Notes under the pieces: generated by a model | The model's database searches: none | What the model was told of the DNA's origin: nothing | The model's input: only the letters and a program-made list of their open reading frames with translations | Source of the DNA: Montifringilla adamsi | Lineage: Eukaryota > Chordata > Aves > Passeriformes > Passeridae | Reading direction: 5' to 3' | Assembly: GCA_017590115.1 (NCBI GenBank) | Contig: JAGGNK010012003.1 | Span: forward strand, 1,554,345 to 1,618,344 | DNA: 64,000 bases | Made by a program: the position numbers and the translations under genes | In this document: positions 13,101 to 22,142 of the stretch, in pieces | Position numbering within the stretch: position 1 is the stretch's first letter | Layout of the letters: every line of letters begins with the position of its first letter

Positions 13101-16100
13101 ATTGCCTGCTATGAGGAGCTGTGTGCTGTTAATTGTCCCCAGATAATTCTTAATTTTATAGACCTAAAGCTTATCTCCCTCCAGCCATCTCTTCTGAAGT
13201 ATTTCAGCCTGCTCAGCCTCCCCTGAACATGCACACAAATAAGGAATGATGTCATTTTATTGACATTAAAACCCCAAACCACCAGAGTAAAAAGCTTCAA
13301 TGTTCACATTAGAAAAACCAGCTGAGGAAGTAAAGCTGCTAAAAATTTAGGAAGAAACAGGGAAGTTTTGCTTGAGCCTTATTTGGTTTTGTGTGATATT
13401 TTTGGTTGCTTTTTTCTTTAGGTGGAGAGGGTACAGAAAGGCAAAAATTGAAAGCATATAATATCTGCTCCTAAGGGAATAACATCCCAAAATCTCAGTT
13501 AAAATCACTGTTACTGTACAAGGCAGGGAAAAACCCAACAAACAACAGCAAGAACTTTAATGGATGCACCAGAATATATTTAAGATGAATGTATTATAAT
13601 GGAATAAGTCAGTGTTGTCATTCCAGGGGTCAGGAGAGCAGCATATGAGACATTTTTGGGGTGGTCTCACACTGCCTGTCTCGTGCTGAAGCTGTTGGGC
13701 TGCTCCCTGTCTGTTCCCTCAGAGTCAATTCCAAGGAAAAAGCTTCTCCACAGGGCCAGGAGTTCATGTGCCACCACCTCAAGTGACTTTTCCACTCCAT
13801 TTTCTCTATCAGAAAGCTGAAAAGAATAGCCAGGACCCCTAAAATCAGACAATATTTATGCCACTCTTGCCCTGGGGCCAGACACAGAAGCTCCCTGAGG
13901 AATGCTGACCTATCTCTCCAGGAGATCTCTAAGCCTGTCCCAAGACACACTACAGCGATGGGATCACCAGGATAAAAAACCAGGTGAGAGATGAGATGAT
14001 CCACACAGACAGCCTGGATTGCCCCAGAGCTTCCACAGATTTGTCCTCAATTTCTTAACACAGCACTTGGTCTTTTTCTTCTCTGAATATTCCACTTTTT
14101 TCTTCCTCAAATTACATTTTAAACCTGCTGCAAAGAGACTTTCAGGAGCAAAGGAACGTGATTCAGTGCAGATAAGATAACATCAGCTGGCTCTCTGGGA
14201 GAGAGGAATTTCTGCCTCTTCCAGATGAATCTTTCCAGATGCCAGGGGTGAGGACATGGCCAAAATTAGAAGTCCTGTCACACACTACTAAAAAATCTAG
14301 CTGGATGCCTTCCCTGGTACTCAGAGGTTGCTGAGCCCTGTCCTGGTGTTTCACTGTTCAGCTCCAGCAGTCCTGTGCCATGAGGTTTGTGTGGTTCCTC
14401 TGGAAAATTATCATGTAGCTCTGAAGACTCATTGGGAAAAATCCCTTGGACATCTCCTTAGTTTCTAATTCTACTTCCTTTATTTTTCTGGATCAATAGT
14501 TTTGATTCCTCTTGGTCTTTGTCCCCTTAAAACAGCAAAATATTATTTATTTACTCTGTGCTCTGAATAATTGATGTCATTTTCTCAGTAATTTTATGCT
14601 GGCTGCTGGCGTTTTTCTTGCCTGTTTGCTTTTATCTTCCTAACACTGAACTGCCTGAAATGGAATGTGGAAAACCAGACTGAATAGACTCGGTTGTTTG
14701 CATGGTGAAAGAAATGAAATGTACATAATTAATCATGTCCTGCCTTGTTAAACTAAATATTGGGCACAATTAGAGTCTCCAGAGCAGCCGTGAACTAATT
14801 TTTGTGTGCACTGTGGTGCTCCCTGCCTTGTGCACAGATTTTCCCCCAAGAGCAGAAAACCAGGCAATTCCTACAACAATTCTGATTTTTATTTGTTTTG
14901 GTGGCTCTTTGAAAAGAAACAACCCTAAGATAGGGCTGGTTTTGATGTCACCATGAAAGGCCAGACCTGGGCGTTTTAGGGATTATTTCTGTTTTATTGG
15001 TTCCATGAATCCTTTTTGAGGGAAGAGAGGCTGGGGAACGGGCTGGGATGACAGGCTGGAGCTGGTTTTACAGTCTCCCGTGGCATGAGAGGTGTTTTAT
15101 GGTGGGTGGGTGAGTGACTCCAGCCAGTGCCTGCTGCTCACTCGGGTCAGTAATAACTCATTTTTCTTCTGAGTCACCACTTCTGCCGTGTCCAGCCAAG
15201 GGGAAGGTGAGGCTGTTTTATCTTCTGTACAAAATTAATGAAGGGGCTGAATGCCTCTCATCCCTCTAATGAAAACTGGGGCTCAGCTGGAACATCCTTC
15301 ACTCCAGGGCCCGTTCTCCAGAGTGGAACTTCCTCGGAGTGATTGAACTTGCGCTGCCCCATTCCAGCTGGAAATGTGAAGAGTTAATAATGGGGCTGCT
15401 CCATGCAGGAGGGGTTATTCCACTTTTCTCAGCTGCATCTCAGCTCTTTTCATTTCCCAGTGCGTGATCATGGCACGGGGACAGCAATTCTACCTCTTTT
15501 ACCTCTTACAGCTTTGCAAATTATTACTTTTCAAATTTTGTTTTTATTTTATTCCTGAGCAGTAGAACACGTTGCCAGACTTTTTCTACACAAACATTAA
15601 GCACAGGTATTGAAAAGTCTGACAGAAACCTGCTGCACTTCAGAGATTTTGTCCCAGTGCCAGCCTGCAGGTGGATGGAGGATTTTCCTCTTGGTGCCTG
15701 TTGGGTCTTGCCTGGCAGCTCCCAGGAGTTTTAAATCTGGAGGTTTTTGGAATGTGATCAGTACAGAAACAAACCAGCAGGGACAGGGGAAAGGTGCCTG
15801 CTGCAGAATGGATAAAGAAGTTAAGGATATTCCATGAATTCACAAGATATGTGGGGTTTCTGCACACAGAAAAACAGTATTTTTATAGTGAGTGAGATAT
15901 ATGGAGCTGTGACATATCCACAATAGTTTGTATTTGCAGCAGAGCTTTTTTTTTGGCACCATTTTGGGACCATTTTCTTCTAAAATAACAATAATGGATT
16001 TCTAAGTTAGGATGGTAGTGCAATATCACCTTTCCTTTTATTATATTTATATATATTTATATATTTATATATTTATATATTGCTATTTAATTTTATTTAT

Positions 16101-19100
16101 TATTATTTTTATTTTTATTATTGTCAATTATGCTTCAGCTGAATAATCTTTCTCTGGGGATGATGTAAGAGGCAAAAGGTTTCAAAAGGGGTGTGTGTGC
16201 CATCAAGCACAAGGAAAGTGAACATCATTTTCCTGTTCCAATTTTACTTTAAAATATTTTTCTATGTTTGGTCTGAATTTTAACAATCCATTTAGGTTTT
16301 TTTTTTCCCTGAAGTTAAAGGAAGTTTGTGTGTCACCCTAGGACACACAGTTAATTAAGATCCTGAAATATCAAGAGTTACCATTAATTTATCCGGCTCC
16401 AAAGCAAATTTTCTTGAGTGTAATAATGAAAATATAAATATCCAGTACCAAGATTCAATTTCTACAAGTTTTGTTTTGTTTTGTTTTTTTTTCCTCCTTC
16501 ATGACCATCTTAAATTGCATTTAGCTGTGGTTCTTTTTAGATCTTACTCTCATAAACAGACTGCAGGCATATAAACACAACCCTGCAGACTCAAAAACTT
16601 AAAGATATTTTTAAATCCTTTAAAAAAAAATATGATTACCACAATTTTTGTACCGTTTGAGTGCTAAAAATCAGGGATTTTGGTGCTGACCTGATGGAAA
16701 GGGTGAGAGGAGCAATACATCTGCTGCACCTGGGGCTGGTAGCAATAGAAACCAGGCTGTCCTTCCAGGGGGGATGTCCTGAGCTTCATGTCCGAGTCCT
16801 GCTGCAAAACAGCCAAGGGAGAGTAATCAGAGAGAACAGCTGAATTTAGAACAGGATAATTGGTCCCTGCCTGGGTTTGCCTTCGTTGTGTTGAGTTTTT
16901 GGGGCTTAATTGTGTTTTAGTGAGGGTTAACAGAGGTTGGTTTATGTTTTAGTGGCAGATCTGGGATGAGCCCTCCATGGGAAGGGCCAAGGCCAGGCTG
17001 GAGCACTGGGACAGGGCAGAAGGTGACACTGGATCATCTTTAAGGTCCCTTCCAACGCAAACCACTCCACGATTCCATAAAGACACGAAGCAATTCCTGC
17101 ATTTCCATAACAACAACTCGAAAAAAGGAAATCCCAGCCCACATCCCATGCAGAGGGCGATGCAGGAAACGTCAGGCTCTGTTTATATTTTTATTTTTTT
17201 TCACTCCCTGCACACACAAACCTCACACTCCAGCTGTCATTCCTCAGTGTCTCCCTTGTTTTTCATTCTCCCTGATTTTATCTTGCAGGCTGGCAGTGCC
17301 TCAGCTGCCTCTGGAATTTTGGCATTAGCTGGAGGGTGAGGTCTGTAATGTACAGGAAGGAGGTGGCAGAGAGAAAAATCACACTGGGCTGGCTACTGGG
17401 TTCAACCAAGATGCAGGAAATGTGTAAAAATGGAGGAATTCAGTGAGAACCTTGTGTTTTCAAGAATCCAATAGCACTTATCCTTCTGCTTTAAAACATG
17501 GCCAGTTTTAATGGCGTTTTAGTCCGTCTAAAAATATTAATAAATAAACATATATACACATTATTTCTTATATATATTTTATATATCATGCATGTCGTAT
17601 ATCTAATAAATATAAAATATTCAGTATTTTTATGTTATATTATTAGAGGCACAAATTAAACTTGGTTTGACATCCACTACTAATAAATATCAGTGTTATC
17701 TTGGTGACCACCAGATGAAGATTTTCAGAAATCCCAACTTTCCAGCAGTATGGAAATGATTTAAAAGTGGGAAGTTGGGTTCTGGCAGGACCCAACAGGG
17801 AGCAGCTACACGTGCTTGTAAAGGGCTCCTGCTCTGCTGCCTTTGCATCCTGCAGCCCAGGGATTTGGGAAGAAAATGGGAATATTTTTTTTCCATCAGC
17901 TGCTCATAGGTTTTGCAGCACTGAACTCCTCTGACCTAGATGAGTGTTTATCCAGGAAATAAGAGATTTAGATCAATTTCCTCCTTAACCTGGATGGCTT
18001 CAATCCCCAGGTATGTTCCCTGACAACATCTCTCCATTCCCCTGGTCTTAATCCAATTAAGACTTTTTTTTTTTAACTCCTCTTTCATTTGGTAGCCCTG
18101 AATTCCTCCTCTCCCAGCCATTCAGAACCAGCTCAGGGCTCCCCTCTGGCAGGTGGAGTTGTTCTTTCTGGCTGCAGGAGATGATCAAGATGCACTTTGC
18201 ACCTTGGATCACAGCAGAGATATTGTGGAGACACTGGAGGGTAATTTAATTTGCTTTTCAGGGATCTCTGCTGCCCTAAGTAGGCAGTTGCCTCCATCTA
18301 GTATTGAAATTAGTCCAGGTAACTTTGCACTGCACATATAAACAGAGCTGATATTTATTTTTGGTGGGACTCATGTCTTGGAGTTTCTCTTCTATTTGCA
18401 CTGAGAAAAGTGCAGGTGAGCTGTGGGACCAAATCTGCTCCACAGCCTCATGCTTGAAAATATTGTTTTGTGAACTTTTGTCTCTAGAAAACACCAGCTG
18501 ATGACAAATTTGGACATTTAGGATTCGTGTACCCCCGTCTGATAGAAAATAATTTCTCCTTGTGCCTCTTTCCGAGGATTGTTGGAGGAAAAGCCCAGAA
18601 AACAGAGAATTTGGCCAAATAAACACGGATCTGCTAATAACCCTAAATCTAAACCTTACATCTGCTTTAATAACCCTAAAAATAACCCTAAATCTGCTTT
18701 CCCTGACCTCTAGCCTGTATCTTGACAGAGCGACAAACACCAACGTAGCCACTACGACAAAAAAAAACCCTTCCAAAAGCGCATTTTTACCCCCGAAAAG
18801 AGGGAAAACAACAGCAGAACCCCACTGACCATGGCCTGGGAGCCGTGCTCCTGCCCGGTGGTGCCGTACTGGAGGCTGTCACACCACGGCTGCTCCGCCG
18901 AGATATTTGGGATGTGGGTGGGAAACGCCTCCGGCTCCTCAGCGCCCGCGGAGCCCGGCAGAGCCTCGAAGCCATCGATGCCCCGGTGGCTTTTGAAGGG
19001 AGAAGCTTCTGGTGGCAGGGCCTGGTGAGCTTCCTGGAAAACATCCTCGCCGATCTGCCTCTTGTAAGGGTGGAAGGGGTTCCTGCTGCTCTTGAGGAAG

Positions 19101-22100
19101 CGCTCGTAGCTGCTGGTGCTCTCCTCGTAGCTGCAGCGCCGGAATTTCTCGGCGCTGAAGGATGCTCTGAATTTGTTCTTGCCGCAGGGGATCCCTTGGC
19201 TGGCAGGGAACCGGCCCTGGATGGGGTCCTGGCATGGGGAAGCAGGGCTGGGGCTGGCAGAGGATTCCGAGCTCGTCCTCTCCGTCCTGGAGTCCGGCTC
19301 GTAGGGCTGGCAGCTGTAGCTGGGGTTGTCCTGTGGTGGGACATGGATATTCATTTATGTAAGGTCAGGATTGAAGTCTGAGCAAATATTTTATACTGTT
19401 TTCATTGTCTAAGTTATTTATTTATAGAAATTTTAACATAGAAATATATAGAGTATATATAACATGTATATATAAAAATATATAACATTTATATTTTAAT
19501 TACATTAAAAGCTGTGATGGAACATTGACATTTATTTAAGGTTAGGATTGAAGTTTGAGCAATTATTTTTTATTGTCATTGGCTAAGTTATTTTATTATT
19601 GGCTAAGTTATTTTCATTGTCTAAGTTATTATTTTCATTTATTTATAGAAATTAAAAAATATAAAATTTATATTCTAATTACATTAAAAGCTGTGATGGA
19701 ATATTGACATTTATTTATTTAAGGTTAGTATTTAAGTTTGAGCAAATATTTTATTATTGTCATTGTCTAAGTTATTTATTTATAGAATTTTTTAAAATAA
19801 TAAATTTATATTTTAATTACATTAAAAATGCATTTTTCACGGTAAGTATGAAACTACCAGCTCTAACCACCTTCATGCAGGGAAGCCCTAAAAAAACCTC
19901 AAGGGTTTTCTGGTTGCTTGGTATCCAAGACTCTTCATCAATTAATTAACAAAGCAAGGCCAGGTTGGACTGGGCTTTGAGCAGCCTGGTGTGGTCAGTG
20001 GCATGGAACTGGATGATCTTTAAGTCCGTTCCAACCCAAACCACCCAGAAAACCAAACTGTCCCTGAAAAACAAGGACACCTCGACTCTGCTCTGCCCAC
20101 TTCAGGGAAAAGCTGAGGAAGATCCAGCGATGAAAGGTTAAATGACAGGAAGGTGGTGAGTGCAAGCCGCCTGCAAGTTTGGTCAGACCAGCTTGGTCTC
20201 ATCCCCTGCTGGGCTTCCAGGCTCCAGATCTCCACACATTCCATCACTTCCCCTCATCAAGGTGGCCACATCTCGGGTTTCTGTGCTGAGGTGACCCCAA
20301 GGTGTTAGAAATTCTCTTTTTTCCCAACCCCACGACAGAAGAAGAAGTTGAGATTCGTCAGTTCTGCTTTTCAAGGTTTTTTATTTTTTCTTATCTGTTA
20401 CATTCTTTCCCTGACCTGCTGAGATCTGTCCTGCAGGTCGGGTTGTGGCACAGTGCCTGCCCTTGGGGTGGCGTTAACTTTTTATACTAAGAACTACTTT
20501 ATTTATAGCTTATTTACAATAATTTTCCAATACCTATCACCTACGTTAGTCTATCTCTACTTTACACCAATCCAAAAGTGTCACCACCACAGCAGAGGAT
20601 GGAGGACAAGAAGGAGAAGAAGGAGAAAAAGGAGAAGAAGGAGAAGAAGAAGGAGAAGAAGGAGAAGAAGGAGAAAAAGGAAAAGAAGGAGAAGAAGGAG
20701 AAGAAGAAGGAGAAGAAGGAGAAGAAGGAGAAAAAGGAAAAGAAGGAGAAGAAGGAGAAGAAGAAGGAGAAGAAGGAGAAGAAGGAGAAAAAGGAAAAGA
20801 AGGAGAAGAAGGAGAAGAAGAAGGAGAAGAAGGAGAAGAAGGAGAAAAAGGAAAAGAAGGAGAAGAAGGAGAAGAAGAAGGAGAAGAAGGAGAAGAAGGA
20901 GAAAAAGGAAAAGAAGGAGAAGAAGGAGAAGAAGAAGGAGAAGAAGGAGAAGAAGGAGAAAAAGGAGAAGAAGGAGAAGAAGAAGAAGGAGAAGAAGGAG
21001 AAGGAGGAGAAGAAGGAGAAGAAGGAAAAGAAGGAGAAGAAGGAGAAGAAGAAGGAGAAGAAGGAGAAAAAGGAGGAGCAGAAGAAGGAGAAAAAGGAGG
21101 AGAAGAAGAAGAAGGAGAAGAAGGAGAAGGACAGGACACACCCAGATTCCTTTATCTTGCCTCTTGAACCCCCATTCTAAAACCCCAAAATTCTACTTTT
21201 CCACCCCGTGACAGATCAACTATCATTCTACTCAAACCCTTGCAGCTTGTACATCTTCACACAAAGTTGGTAATTTTTTCCATGGGCTGAAATCGAAGGC
21301 ACAGGTGTCTTTGACTCCGTGCCAAGCTCTCTGAGCCCCCTGCCAGGGTCTCAAACCACCCGGGGCAGGCAGAGGAATGTCCTGGTTTTCCACAGCCACG
21401 CTCATTTGGAGGCACAAGACAGGCTCTGGGCAGACGCTCCAAGCTCCCTGTGCCATCTCCTCCCCTCCCTTCTGCCCTTCAGCCAGCAGCAGCTGCTGCT
21501 GTGCTCTGTGATCTGCAGGAGGAAGGCTGGAGCAGGGCTGCAGTCTGAAAATCTGAATCTGGCGCTGAAAATCTGCATTTCCCTGACATCAGGGATCAGT
21601 AAACACTGGGGAGCCTTTGGGAGGACGCACACCGGGCAGGAGCTGTGCTCAGGGAGGGGGAATGGGATGGCCTGTGCTCCACAAAAAGGCAGGCCAGGTT
21701 ATTGAGCGCTCCCTGCCCTCTCCAAATCCCAGAAATCCCACAAGGAAAATCAGGATAAATCCAGTTCTTTTTGCAGGGGAACACAGCACAGCTTTCCCAC
21801 TCATTTTAAGGAGTGGAATGGAACATTCAGCTGGAGTTTAAGATTAGCTGAGCAGCATAACTCAGGTTTCTACCCTTCAGGAATAAAACTTCCAGTATTT
21901 GCTCTGTCACCAGTAGGTTTGGTGAGATTCAGCAAGAGCTGAATGTTTATTTTGATCTTTAAAGAAGGAGAACAGGCCTGGGCCAGTTGTACTCACGCTC
22001 TGCTGAACTGGGGATATTGAATCCCCCTGTGCCTTCATCAGGTCCTGCTGGTCCCTTTCCAGAGTGTCCGAAGGAGAAAATTTAATATTGGACTGGTCCT

Positions 22101-22116
22101 GGAGTAGCGAAACCAT
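3903..22116 (-). CDS. FOXN1: FOXN1, forkhead box N1 transcription factor, complete coding region in 8 exons
   Basis: Joined coding exons, in transcript order: 22116-21997, 19330-18830, 16801-16691, 12992-12865, 12099-12003, 7485-7278, 6600-6073, 4171-3903. They total 1962 bp, or 653 residues plus TGA, against 648 residues in human FOXN1. Every junction has GT-AG ends and matching phase. The protein opens with MVSL as in mammals. It has a conserved FHPYKR block, a forkhead winged-helix domain at about 281-380 with recognition helix [13 protein letters not shown], and an acidic activation region ([13 protein letters not shown]...[14 protein letters not shown]) followed by [11 protein letters not shown]. 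Known role of the family: nuclear DNA-binding activator needed for thymic epithelial differentiation and keratin/hair or feather epithelium. The ATG at 22116-22114 has G at -3 and +4 and sits 26 bp inside an exon that starts with a good acceptor, so the 5'UTR must continue in an upstream non-coding exon. Identity is very secure; the exact 5' and 3' UTRs are not. Confidence 0.95.
4009..4056 (-). repeat. 12-bp coding minisatellite in FOXN1 last exon
   Basis: Four 12-bp units on the plus strand: GCGCTCCCGTGC, GCGCCCCCGTGC, GCGCTCCCCTGC, GCGCTCCCGTGC. In FOXN1 they encode four successive [16 protein letters not shown] tetrapeptides (about residues 603-619). The unit is a multiple of three, so copy-number change keeps the frame. 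Confidence 0.92.
4412..4475. repeat. (TATATC)n hexanucleotide microsatellite
   Basis: About ten near-perfect copies of a 6-bp TATATC unit in the last FOXN1 intron, about 240 bp upstream (transcript sense) of the last-exon acceptor. Confidence 0.95.
5545..5811. repeat. TGGGA / GGGATCCA minisatellite, copy 1, in FOXN1 intron
   Basis: Array of TGGGA pentamers interrupted by GGGATCCATGG blocks. Positions 5591-5717 match 5900-6026 in the second array base for base by eye, so one array arose by duplication of the other. It has runs of GGG every five bases on the plus (template) strand. Confidence 0.95.
5876..6028. repeat. TGGGA / GGGATCCA minisatellite, copy 2, next to a FOXN1 splice donor
   Basis: Second array, separated from the first by about 65 bp of unique DNA. 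Its right end lies about 45 bp from the donor of the seventh FOXN1 coding exon (6073). It shares a 127-bp stretch with 5591-5717 at an offset of 309 bp. Confidence 0.95.
6073..6600 (-). CDS. FOXN1: FOXN1 seventh coding exon, linker and acidic activation region
   Basis: 528 bp, residues 390-564 with split codons at both ends. It starts [13 protein letters not shown], matching human ELDSLIGDKREKL. The middle is variable and Pro/Gln/Ser rich. It ends with PSPARTV-like [30 protein letters not shown] and the activation core. The acceptor is TTGTTTTCCAG, and the donor CAAG|GTAGGT lies only about 45 bp from a TGGGA minisatellite in the following intron. Confidence 0.94.
6650..6747. repeat. 61-bp tandem duplication upstream of a FOXN1 acceptor
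   Basis: AGCAGGAATTGTG...TACTCAGGAAATGGCAA occurs at 6651 and again at 6712, a 61-bp period with about 1.6 copies and few mismatches. It lies in the intron about 50 bp upstream, in transcript sense, of the acceptor at 6601. Confidence 0.85.
6911..7025 (-). mobile_element. CR1 LINE 3'-end fragment
   Basis: Plus strand reads CACAGAGTGGTTCGGATTGG, AAGGGATGTTGAAGATCATC, CCCCCTGCCATGGACAGGGA, then CCCATCCAACCTTGC, the reverse complement of a CR1 tail. It sits in the FOXN1 intron between the sixth and seventh coding exons. Confidence 0.88.
7278..7485 (-). CDS. FOXN1: FOXN1 sixth coding exon, forkhead recognition helix and wings
   Basis: 208 bp, residues 320-388 plus one base of Glu389. It begins [20 protein letters not shown], holding the DNA-contacting helix 3 (N327 to N336), then wing 1 ([14 protein letters not shown]) and a basic tail ([14 protein letters not shown]). 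The acceptor is TTTCTCCAG and the donor CCAG|GTCAGT. There are no disruptions. Confidence 0.96.
8877..8970. repeat. (GAGAA)n purine pentanucleotide microsatellite
   Basis: About 90 bp of pure purine on the plus strand with unit AGAGA/GAGAA, grading from AGAGG units on the left to perfect GAGAA on the right. Open frames through it are artefacts. Confidence 0.93.
9578..9715 (-). mobile_element. Diverged CR1 LINE 3'-end fragment (different subfamily)
   Basis: AATCACAAAATCAG, CCCAGAATCACCGAGGTGGG, AAAAGCCCTCTGAGGTCACC, GAGTCCAACCACTGACA and GGTGCCACATCTACA follow the order of the CR1 tail type with GAGTCCAACC and a following CCACATCTACA block, in reverse complement. Confidence 0.75.
12003..12099 (-). 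CDS. FOXN1: FOXN1 fifth coding exon, forkhead helices 1-2
   Basis: 97 bp. It completes Ser287 and gives residues 288-319, with [20 protein letters not shown] identical to the mammalian sequence as I recall it. This is the strongest single identity in the window. The acceptor has a long T/C tract (TCTCTCCCTAAAG) and the donor is AAG|GTGAGT. Confidence 0.96.
12100..12864. other. FOXN1 intron, nothing recognised
   Basis: Short intron inside the forkhead coding region. I see no repeat family or second gene in it. Confidence 0.7.
12865..12992 (-). CDS. FOXN1: FOXN1 fourth coding exon, enters the forkhead domain
   Basis: 128 bp, residues 245-286 plus two bases of Ser287. Human-like [20 protein letters not shown] and [12 protein letters not shown] are visible. 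The forkhead domain starts at KPIYSY. The acceptor TGTCCCCCCAG and the donor ACAG|GTAATC are clear, and the phase matches the next exon. Confidence 0.94.
12993..16690. other. FOXN1 intron, nothing recognised beyond AT-rich tracts
   Basis: 3.7-kb intron between the third and fourth coding exons. AT-rich stretch (TATATTTATA units) at about 16040-16085. No transposon end or conserved coding was recognised. Confidence 0.65.
16691..16801 (-). CDS. FOXN1: FOXN1 third coding exon
   Basis: 111 bp, residues 208-244, phase 0. It encodes [20 protein letters not shown], which matches the human FCYQPPLQHMYCSSQPPFHQ region. The acceptor is a tandem NAGNAG (TTTTGCAGCAG), so use of the second AG would drop one glutamine and leave the frame intact. 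The donor is CAG|GTCAGC. Confidence 0.93.
16970..17079 (+). mobile_element. CR1 LINE 3'-end fragment
   Basis: Reads in CR1 sense: CCTCCATGGGAAGGGCC, AAGGCCAGGCTGGAGCACTG, GGATCATCTTTAAGGTCCCT, TCCAACGCAAACCACTCCAC, GATTCCAT. It lies in the intron before FOXN1's third coding exon. Confidence 0.88.
18830..19330 (-). CDS. FOXN1: FOXN1 second coding exon (N-terminal regulatory region)
   Basis: 501 bp, residues 41-207, phase 0 at both ends. The acceptor CCCACCACAG ends at 19331 and the donor ATG|GTCAGT is at 18829. The region is Ser/Pro rich and low in predicted structure apart from the conserved block [14 protein letters not shown], which matches human PFHPYKR..EDVF. The exon is GC-rich compared with its AT-rich intron. 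The pyrimidine tract before the acceptor is short, and a diverged tandem repeat begins only about 27 bp upstream of it. Confidence 0.92.
19356..19830. repeat. AT-rich tandem repeat, about 180-bp unit, three copies, beside FOXN1 second coding exon
   Basis: AAGGT(C/T)AG(G/T)ATT opens units at 19361, 19538 and 19721 (spacing 177 and 183). Each unit continues with GAGCAAATATTTT, CATTGTCTAAGTTATT, TTATTTATAGAA and TTAATTACATTAAAA. The copies differ by substitutions and small indels, so this is an older array. It starts about 27 bp upstream of the exon's acceptor. Confidence 0.88.
19954..20048 (+). mobile_element. CR1 LINE 3'-end fragment
   Basis: CR1-sense tail: AAGGCCAGGTTGGACTGGGC, TTTGAGCAGCCTGGTGTGGT, CATGGAACTGGATGATCTTT, AAGTCCGTTCCAACCCAAAC. 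Truncated to the last 95 bp or so. Confidence 0.9.
20303..21400 (-). mobile_element. Candidate solo retroviral LTR carrying a purine VNTR
   Basis: Read on the minus strand, the piece has TATA-like boxes (TATAAAAAG; CTATAAATAAAG), an AATAAA signal followed by a short tract, and a terminus ending ...TTTCTAACA at 20303. The GTTGGGAAAAAAGAGAATT and TCTCAACTTCTTCTTCTGTC words are ones I associate with passerine endogenous retrovirus LTRs; this is recall, not a search. The far boundary is unsure: either TGTCAC at 21213 or further out near 21400. No target-site duplication was found. No gag/pol/env coding is attached. It lies in the FOXN1 intron between the first two coding exons. Confidence 0.55.
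20598..21135. repeat. 57-bp-period GAA/GGA polypurine VNTR
   Basis: About 540 bp of almost pure purine on the plus strand. The landmark AAAAAGG recurs at 20674, 20731, 20788, 20845, 20902 and 20959, an exact 57-bp higher-order period built from AAGGAG/AAGAAG units. The right third is less regular. All plus frames are open simply because the tract has no T. Confidence 0.95.
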
Positions 22117-22142
22117 CACCAAACCCACGTCAGACAGAAATC
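21997..22142 (-). CDS. FOXN1: FOXN1 first coding exon (start codon at 22116)
   Basis: The acceptor CCCTCACAG ends at 22143. Positions 22142-22117 are 5'UTR, and 22116-21997 code for residues 1-40. The opening MVSL and the stretch RDQQDLM...SPVQQS align with the human N-terminus (GDLM...APQS). The donor reads AGC|GTGAGT, phase 0. This exon lies alone between intron sequence with no other conserved coding. Confidence 0.88.

Noticed and set aside
18630..18700. Telomere-like TAACCCTAAA words
   Set aside because: Only four or five scattered, interrupted copies, too few and too irregular to call an interstitial telomere array.
18276..18776. 166-residue minus-strand open frame with repeated RFRVI words
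   Set aside because: Comes from a short CCCTAA/TTTAGGGTTA-like repeat in a FOXN1 intron. No family features.
18845..19381. 178-residue plus-strand open frame
   Set aside because: Antisense shadow of FOXN1's second coding exon, open because the exon is GC-rich.
20453..21211. 252-residue Arg/Lys-rich plus-strand open frame, and Ser/Pro or Leu-rich minus frames over the same place
   Set aside because: Pure purine VNTR with no T on the plus strand, so every frame is open. No non-repeat coding part has family features.
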